DNA of 64,000 nt from Chloroflexota bacterium (lineage in GTDB: Bacteria > Chloroflexota > Anaerolineae > B4-G1 > DUEL01), in contig JADBJJ010000027.1 in the NCBI GenBank assembly GCA_014874475.1, forward strand, positions 159,793 through 223,792. Reading direction: 5' to 3'. Below are positions 58,447-64,000 of the stretch, piece by piece. Within the stretch, counting starts at the first letter, position 1, and the number at the start of each line of letters is the position of its first letter. Made by a program: the position numbers and the translations under genes. Under the pieces are notes generated by a model, which was not told where the DNA came from, did not search any database, and saw only the letters and a program-made list of their open reading frames with translations.

Positions 58447-61400
58447 ATGGAACAGGAAAAGGACATTTGCTGGCAGAAATGCCGATTTCGCTGGCGGCTG
58501 AGCCGGGGCCAGTCTTTGGTGGAATTCGCCTTGGTTCTTCCCGTTTTGTTGCTCGTCATTTTCCTGATTATTGAGGGTGCGCTGATTCTGCAGGGTTACC
58601 TGGCCGTCCAGCACGCCGCGCGGGAAGCGGCCCGTTGGGCTATCACCTTCCAGCCGGCCCAGGGTTGCAAACTGGAGGGGAACCCTGTCGTCCGAGATTA
58701 TTGTGATCCAGCAGATCCGTGCACCAACCTCGGCGCGAACCCTCCGTTCGTCTACCCCCCCTACAATTACCGACTGCCGGGCAATGATTGCGACCCTCAG
58801 GAGAGCACCAGTGAATACAACGCCCGGCGGGTGGCGATGATCAAAATGGTCGCGATGGAGAAAGCCGTGGGGCTTCGCATCAACCAATCCGCTCTGGGGT
58901 TAACCACGGACACATTCAACGCTTACTCCAACACCCCCGGCTTTTTCGGCGTCCAGGTTTGGGGATTTCCCGCCTTTGATGCTCAGGAGCAACGGGATCA
59001 CCCCAGTCTCCCTGGCCTCCCGGTTCGGGTCCAGGTCGTTCATAATGTGGAGATCGTGGACCCCCTCTTTCGGGCTTTTGCTCCGTACATCCGGGTGGTA
59101 TCGGATGTCACGATGCTCAACGAGGGAGTTCAGGTGGGTTTCGGCAACCAGCCTCCCCCGACCTTTCGGCCGCCGCCCACTTTCATTGTCCCGACCCAGC
59201 CTCCGATGACACCGACGCCGACCACACCTACCCCCACTCCCCAGCCTATCCGTTACCGGGTAGACATCCAGTTTGATTCGGTAACCAACCGGTTGCCTGA
59301 AGAGCGGGGCCACACCGTGCCGGTCCTGGTAACCGATGAGGATACCGGTAATGTCCTGCGCAACGTTCGGGTCAGTTACTCCACCAGTTTCGGCTCCTTT
59401 GACTTCTCCGGAAATGGCCCCGGCTATGGCGAGGCCCTGACGGATGAGACTGGAACCGCTGTCCTCACTGCCTACGCCAACCGACCCGGCACCGCCAGCC
59501 TGCGGGCATGGATAGATATAGACGGGGACCGGCAGTGGGATACCAGCGAGCCCACCGACACGGCGACCAAACAATGGACTGCTATTGGGCCTTACATTGT
59601 CGCTTCCACCCACTCTGTTCTCCCGCTGGATTGGATTTCCGTCAGCCTCTATGACCATCCACCGTCCGGCAACCCGCACCGGCTGCTCTGGTGCCGGACC
59701 TCCATCACCGGCGGAGTCTCCTCCGCCGTCTTGATGACAAATATCAACGTGGACTCCGGTACCTGGGATGCCCTGGACCTGCCGGTTCAGATTCCGCTGG
59801 ATAGTATTGGCTTTTATCGTCTGGAGAGCCATACCGGCTCGGGAACCTGCGGCAACTCGGCCACCCTGGTTGCCTATTCCGCCGACCTCTATGTCCGCCC
59901 TGTCCAGCCCGACCTGATCGTCAGAGCCCTGAACCTTCCTCAACTCATTCCGGTGCAGAACATCTTCACCGTGACGGCGGTCATTTCCAACCTCACTCCG
60001 GGCCTCACCGGAGAGATTTTTGATGTAGACTTCTACATCACTCCGCTCACCCAGCCGCCGCCAGCCCCCGGACAACTTGGACTGGTCAAACAATGGCTGA
60101 TCGGCATCGGCCCCTATGGGTCCACCGTCATCACTGCCTACCTGTGGCTCCCGGCTGAGGGACAATACCGCATCTCCGCCCGGGTGGATACAACCAACTA
60201 TGTGGAAGAAGATAACGAGGAGAACAACCTGACCTCCGCGGTTGTCTCGGCAGGCTGTTTTTACTCCCAGACCTTTACTACGGGGTGGTTTAACCCTTCG
60301 GGGAACACGGGTGAATTCTCCAGCGCGACCAACGCCTACGCAGATGGTGGGGGCGCAGCCAGCGTTTCTGTTTCTGCTGGGCGCACCCGGCGCCACCAGT
60401 TCCATACCTACAACATCTCTATCCCCGTTACAGCCACTATCCAGGGCATAGAAGTCCGGCTGGACTGGTGGGTCAGTAGTACGTCGGGTAGCGGTTATAT
60501 GGGCGCCCAGTTGTCCTGGAACAACGGATCTAACTGGACGTCCAGGAAGGATGATACCGTCCAATCTACCAGCGAGCGCACGGTGATCTTGGGCGGGCCC
60601 AGCGACACCTGGGGTCGGACCTGGACGGCGAGCCAACTGGGCAACAGTGCCTTTCGGGTGCGAGTGTCGGCCTATAACGGCGCCAGTTCGTCTAAGACCT
60701 TCTACCTGGACTGGATTCCCGTGCGGGTGACCTATTCTGCTCCCGTCAATTTCTGTCGTCCCCCTGAGCCCCCACCATGGGACGAGGGGGAGATTAAACC
60801 GCCTGGCCTCCGGGAGTGCAGTGAACTTCTGCAAGTGGGTGGGTTTGAGGGGAACCCCCAGCGGGTCTTCACCTACTGGAGAGCGGGCGACCTCGGGGCC
60901 TACCAGCACACCGGTTATCTGCAGCGTAGCGGGGCCTTTGCGATGCGGCTCCATGCCTCCCTGGGCTTCTATCCCACCTGCGCGCCCTTCACCCCCTACC
61001 TCTATCAGACAGTCCAGATACCTACCGATGTCTACACTCTCACCCACCTGGTCGTGAGCGGATGGCGGGCCGTGGCCGGTAGCCTCACCGATTGCAGTTA
61101 TCGGGACATCCCGGACGCCGGCGATGTCCTCTATGTGCGGTTGCGCGATGGTGGCGGCAATCCCATCGGTAGTCCTGTCGCCATTGTGAACGGTGGCGTT
61201 GTCACAGAAACCTGGGATTCCTTCAGTGTGGACTTTACCGACCAGGGCCTGGATATAACCACTCTGGCCGGTCAGAACGTCCAGGTCTACTTCTACGGCG
61301 CCCACGACAACGACTACTACGGGACCTTCTTCTACCTGGACGATCTGAGTTGCAGCATCTGTACCTTCTGGCCGATTCCGGACCCGGAGCCGGGTACCGC

Positions 61401-61668
61401 CTCCATCGGCGGACTGGTACGCGCTCTGGTGGGGGGCATCCCCCAGTACCTGACCGGGGTGGATGTCTGGGCCTATAGTCAGGGCGGGGAGGTCCTCCAC
61501 ACCCGCACCATCCACGACGGAACTTACCATTTTTACAATATCCCGCCAGGCACCTACACCATCTACTCCGCCGCCTGGGTGAGTGGTCAACTGTACTGGG
61601 GTACGACGACGGTCACCGTCGTCGCCGACGAGCGGAACTACGGCGTGGACCTGTTGCTGCAGCCGTAG
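58447..61668 (+). CDS. giant TadE-like pseudopilin with adhesin-type C-terminal domains
   Basis: A 1073-residue protein. Residues 20-65 are a TadE signature: RGQSLVEFALVLP with the E5 position of pseudopilins after G21, then a long hydrophobic helix and QHAAREAARWA. A TadE-like body with cysteines follows to about 236, then a Pro-Thr linker (about 238-270), an Ig-like domain (about 271-371), further beta domains, a CARDB domain (about 486-598), a jelly-roll-like domain (about 603-763), a possible carbohydrate-binding module (about 790-973) and a carboxypeptidase-regulatory-like beta domain (about 983-1073). Usual TadE proteins have under 250 residues. The head would be embedded via the Tad system with a long outside arm. 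GGGAGGGG precedes the ATG. Confidence 0.82.
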   Translation: MEQEKDICWQKCRFRWRLSRGQSLVEFALVLPVLLLVIFLIIEGALILQGYLAVQHAAREAARWAITFQPAQGCKLEGNPVVRDYCDPADPCTNLGANPPFVYPPYNYRLPGNDCDPQESTSEYNARRVAMIKMVAMEKAVGLRINQSALGLTTDTFNAYSNTPGFFGVQVWGFPAFDAQEQRDHPSLPGLPVRVQVVHNVEIVDPLFRAFAPYIRVVSDVTMLNEGVQVGFGNQPPPTFRPPPTFIVPTQPPMTPTPTTPTPTPQPIRYRVDIQFDSVTNRLPEERGHTVPVLVTDEDTGNVLRNVRVSYSTSFGSFDFSGNGPGYGEALTDETGTAVLTAYANRPGTASLRAWIDIDGDRQWDTSEPTDTATKQWTAIGPYIVASTHSVLPLDWISVSLYDHPPSGNPHRLLWCRTSITGGVSSAVLMTNINVDSGTWDALDLPVQIPLDSIGFYRLESHTGSGTCGNSATLVAYSADLYVRPVQPDLIVRALNLPQLIPVQNIFTVTAVISNLTPGLTGEIFDVDFYITPLTQPPPAPGQLGLVKQWLIGIGPYGSTVITAYLWLPAEGQYRISARVDTTNYVEEDNEENNLTSAVVSAGCFYSQTFTTGWFNPSGNTGEFSSATNAYADGGGAASVSVSAGRTRRHQFHTYNISIPVTATIQGIEVRLDWWVSSTSGSGYMGAQLSWNNGSNWTSRKDDTVQSTSERTVILGGPSDTWGRTWTASQLGNSAFRVRVSAYNGASSSKTFYLDWIPVRVTYSAPVNFCRPPEPPPWDEGEIKPPGLRECSELLQVGGFEGNPQRVFTYWRAGDLGAYQHTGYLQRSGAFAMRLHASLGFYPTCAPFTPYLYQTVQIPTDVYTLTHLVVSGWRAVAGSLTDCSYRDIPDAGDVLYVRLRDGGGNPIGSPVAIVNGGVVTETWDSFSVDFTDQGLDITTLAGQNVQVYFYGAHDNDYYGTFFYLDDLSCSICTFWPIPDPEPGTASIGGLVRALVGGIPQYLTGVDVWAYSQGGEVLHTRTIHDGTYHFYNIPPGTYTIYSAAWVSGQLYWGTTTVTVVADERNYGVDLLLQP

Positions 61669-61705
61669 AAAATCCTTTAGAACTCTGGCGGGCAGAGGAA
61701 ACCTT

Positions 61706-63145
61706 ATGCTGCGTTCAAAGGGACGATATCTGCTGATGGTGGCTCTCCTGGCTGGGGCGCTGAGCGCGCTGGTCCTTTCCGAGGTCATGGCCGCGTCGCG
61801 CGCCGCCTTCCTGCGCATCGCGACCAATCTCTCCAATCGCCCAAATCGTTACTCCTACTACGCCGATATCGCCGCCAGCCCCGACGGAGACCGGGTGGTG
61901 GTGGTCTGGCCAGAAGCATATCAGGACTATGGGGGAGCCGCCAAGAGTTCTATCTACCTGCGCTGGGCTTCAGAGAGCGCTGGCAGCGGTTGGAGCGCGC
62001 CGGTGACCGTGCATGCCGGTAGCAGCAGCGAGTGTGCCCGCTGGGCCGCCGTCGCCGTCACTGGTACCCATCCCTACACGGCCGTTGTCGCTTACATTAC
62101 CCAGAGTCCCTGCGATAGCCCGAACTCCCAGGCGATCCGCTACCGGCTTTGCACCCTGGGAGACCCCTCATGCGGCCCTGTTCAAACTGTTGCAACGGTC
62201 TCGCTTTCTTTGAACGATCCTGGCTACGGCTCCGTGGACGTCGCGCTGGACAGCGCTGGGCAGCCCCATTTTGCGTACACCTATTATCGGCGCGAGAGTC
62301 AGGGAGACGTGGGCACCGTCTATTATCGTCGCCCGAATTCCTCTGAAGAAACCGTATCCTCAGAGGACCAGAACGCTCACACTCCGGCTATCGCCTGGAA
62401 CGGGGATGCCGTCCATATGGTCTGGGCAACGGAGCCCCTGGCCGGGAGTTACGATTATTACATTTTCTACCGGCGCCGAGCGACAAACTGGGATAGTCCG
62501 TACAGTCTGGTGAGACAATCTCTGGGCTACGCGCCCCACAACCCGGCCATCGCTGTCTTCAACAGCACAGTGCTGGTAGCCTGGGATATGAACAACTCCT
62601 GGACAGACTCGGATTGCTCCAGCAGTCAAATAACATGTGACCGATATACTCTTGCCTACATCCGATCCACGGACAACGGCGTTTCCTGGCCGCAGTACCA
62701 TGGAGTGCCTTCGTGGTACGAATTAGGCGGGGGCATTCTGGAGACGGAGCAGCCATATACTTCCACCGGGGCGGTCGTGGAATACACGCGCTTTTTGCGC
62801 CCCTCGGTGGGGTTCCGGACAAACGGGAAGCCAGTGATCGTCTGGCACGCGAACGACGGGACCACTGGAAGTCCCGATTACAACATTTACTACACCGAAG
62901 CGCTCACTGTTCCGGAGAATGCAGGAGATGCCATAGAGTGGGCGGAGATTCGCCGCTTCGGGCAGAATTCTCCTCTCCACTCCGCCAGTCCGGTGGTGGC
63001 GCCGTATCTGCCCTCTTCCGCTCTGCACGTGGTTTATCTCCAGCAGGGCCCGGAAGCGGGAGACTGGGAGACGTACTACGATGGCAACGAATACGACCGC
63101 TACTCCCGAGTCTATCTCCCTATCGTGATGCGGAATGCCCATTGA
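61706..63145 (+). CDS. secreted Asp-box beta-propeller-like protein with YLPIVMRN C terminus
   Basis: A 479-residue secreted protein with signal peptide (about 1-29). It consists of sialidase/BNR-like repeats: SPDGDRVVVVW, repeated VAW and IVWHAN strand ends, and one good Asp-box, STDNGVSWP (about 321). The catalytic residues of a sialidase are not evident, so it is more likely a binding or scaffold propeller. It ends YSRVYLPIVMRNAH; a (V/I)YLP(L/I)V(L/M)RN end is, from memory, seen on many Chloroflexota exoproteins and may be a sorting signal. It follows the TadE gene by 37 bases with AGAGGAAA upstream. Confidence 0.72.
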   Translation: MLRSKGRYLLMVALLAGALSALVLSEVMAASRAAFLRIATNLSNRPNRYSYYADIAASPDGDRVVVVWPEAYQDYGGAAKSSIYLRWASESAGSGWSAPVTVHAGSSSECARWAAVAVTGTHPYTAVVAYITQSPCDSPNSQAIRYRLCTLGDPSCGPVQTVATVSLSLNDPGYGSVDVALDSAGQPHFAYTYYRRESQGDVGTVYYRRPNSSEETVSSEDQNAHTPAIAWNGDAVHMVWATEPLAGSYDYYIFYRRRATNWDSPYSLVRQSLGYAPHNPAIAVFNSTVLVAWDMNNSWTDSDCSSSQITCDRYTLAYIRSTDNGVSWPQYHGVPSWYELGGGILETEQPYTSTGAVVEYTRFLRPSVGFRTNGKPVIVWHANDGTTGSPDYNIYYTEALTVPENAGDAIEWAEIRRFGQNSPLHSASPVVAPYLPSSALHVVYLQQGPEAGDWETYYDGNEYDRYSRVYLPIVMRNAH

Positions 63146-63193
63146 TCGAAGGGAGCCGATGGACGGAAACTTGAATTCGTCGGGAGGCAATGG

Positions 63194-63793
63194 ATGAGAG
63201 GGAGCAGGGGGCGAGGGGCCGTTTTGTTGGGGCTGGCCTTCATCGGCGCACTAGGGCTGGCGATTCTGATTCTCTGGCCCAGCCCCGGATCTTCCGGCGG
63301 GCATCAGCCCGGTTTTCCGCTGCCACTGGAGCCCACCGCCTGGCAGGCCTATCGGGTCGCGCAGGAGGCGGCGCGGGCCTGGCAGCCGGATGCTCTGCTC
63401 TCCTCTCTTTCGGCTCAATGGCAGCGAACCCGGGGGGTGTGGCCGACTCAGACCCTATGGATGATCCATGTCTACTCTCCCTCCTCCGGTCGGCTGGCGG
63501 TTTTTCGGGTAGAATTGGGGCGTACCCGCATGCTCCAGGAGGCCCTCAGTCCTTATCCGCTTCCGACTCTCGCTGAGGACCAGTGGAAAGTGGATAGCCC
63601 GCAAGCACTGGAGGTGTGGTGGGGCAACGGGGGATCGGACTTTCTGGCTCGTCATAGCGATATCGGGGTGGTGCTCCAGTTGAAGCCGACCAGCCCCACG
63701 GATAACCGTCCGGAGTGGGTGATTACCGCTATAGCGGGCCGGCAGATCCAGGTTATGGCGATCAGCGGCGTAGACGGGCAACGGCTACCGTAG
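63194..63793 (+). CDS. membrane-anchored protein of unknown function
   Basis: A 199-residue protein with one N-terminal membrane helix (about 9-29) and an outside domain of about 160 residues rich in Trp (WQAYRVAQEAARAWQPDA; WPTQTLWMIHVYSP; ALEVWWGNGG). No family recognised. GGAGG lies seven bases before ATG 63194. It lies between the propeller gene and the second TadE gene on the same strand, so it is probably part of the same surface system. Confidence 0.7.
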   Translation: MRGSRGRGAVLLGLAFIGALGLAILILWPSPGSSGGHQPGFPLPLEPTAWQAYRVAQEAARAWQPDALLSSLSAQWQRTRGVWPTQTLWMIHVYSPSSGRLAVFRVELGRTRMLQEALSPYPLPTLAEDQWKVDSPQALEVWWGNGGSDFLARHSDIGVVLQLKPTSPTDNRPEWVITAIAGRQIQVMAISGVDGQRLP

Positions 63794-63857
63794 CGGAGAG
63801 ATGAGATTGATTGGCCATCAGAGTCCAGGAGACACTTCCGGAAAAGGAGGTGAAAGG

Positions 63858-64000
63858 ATGAGAAAACAAAGGCAGAATGGTCAGAGTGTTGTGGAGTTTG
63901 CCATTATTCTTCCTTTCTTGCTTCTGCTGGTTATTGGGATGGTGGAAACTGCCTTTGCACTGCGCAGTTACCTGTATGTGAATACGGCTTGCCGGGAGGG
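63858..64000 (+). CDS. TadE-like pseudopilin, N-terminal part (continues beyond window)
   Basis: The first 47 residues of a second TadE-like protein. NGQSVVEFAIILPFLLLLVIGMV is the pseudopilin signature with Glu at position 5 after the Gly, and LYVNTACREG matches the helix end of the family. AAAAGGAGGTGAAAGG is a near-perfect ribosome site. It is 64 bases after the previous gene, so it likely belongs to the same operon. Confidence 0.85.
   Translation, partial: MRKQRQNGQSVVEFAIILPFLLLLVIGMVETAFALRSYLYVNTACRE

Noticed and set aside
58900-61836. 978-codon open frame on the minus strand opposite the TadE-like gene
   Set aside because: The plus strand has a signal/TadE motif, recognisable domains and a ribosome site. 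The minus frame has no domain, and such long antisense frames are common here because of GC-rich codons.
1-64000. Prophage, integrative element or defence island
   Set aside because: No integrase, transposase, restriction, CRISPR or phage structural gene was recognised. The PD-(D/E)XK-like protein at 3275 alone does not indicate a defence system.

Overview
The window is a gene-dense, GC-rich chromosomal segment that looks like Chloroflexota (Anaerolineae-like). The reasons are: Thr-Pro-rich linkers on secreted proteins (PTETPTP, PTATPTP), a DUF3662-FHA/FHA gene pair, an alpha-gamma fused 2-oxoacid:ferredoxin oxidoreductase, type II IPP isomerase, multi-domain TadE proteins, and several near-leaderless promoters of the form TTGACA-16/17-TACAAT. 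The phylum call is an inference from gene content; no rRNA or other marker is present. I found no tRNA, rRNA, CRISPR array, transposase, integrase or phage gene.

Layout. 0-7.6 kb: an exporter locus (TetR, ABC-2 permease, two separate ATPases that resemble the two halves of YbhF, two HlyD-type fusion proteins), interrupted by a YkvA-type protein and a PD-(D/E)XK-like protein. 7.8-13.4 kb: M24 peptidase, DUF4405 protein, a bifunctional penicillin-binding protein with a 27-bp tandem-repeat tail, and a GntR regulator with a fused substrate-binding domain. 13.5-20.5 kb: coaE-recO facing priA, an nfeD-YIP1-ABC ATPase operon, and a thioredoxin-like lipoprotein. 20.6-28.8 kb: a beta-propeller/glycoside-hydrolase fusion, korB-korA, rsfS, MFS transporter, asparaginase. 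28.9-34.1 kb: ttcA-smc and rfbB. 34.2-38.5 kb: two FHA genes, then a two-subunit CoA-transferase and a thiolase. 38.5-42.4 kb: yajC, hypF and a GH99-like surface protein. 42.5-48.3 kb: PHP phosphoesterase, uppP, a PstS-like lipoprotein, a family-4 glycosyltransferase, a Wzz-like protein, IPP isomerase and acpP (envelope and isoprenoid functions). 48.4-58 kb: CARDB surface protein, a second PBP1/PbpC-like protein, a tandem-permease ABC importer, cobO, a MacB-type permease. 58-64 kb: a complex promoter and structured leader, a 1073-residue TadE-like protein, an Asp-box beta-propeller-like secreted protein, a membrane-anchored unknown protein, and the start of a second TadE gene.

The most promising undescribed material is (1) the 58-64 kb surface locus, in which a TadE pseudopilin head carries about 800 residues of adhesin-like domains behind a regulated promoter and a hairpin-rich leader; (2) several families of short dispersed palindromes, one of which supplies TAG stop codons to four genes and has entered the smc hinge coding region; (3) a 115-base element after the first exporter ATPase that can fold as a four-way junction with a 10-bp closing stem; and (4) a likely CTG start codon in rsfS.

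Many long open frames lie antisense to real genes because of the high GC content; they are not listed.
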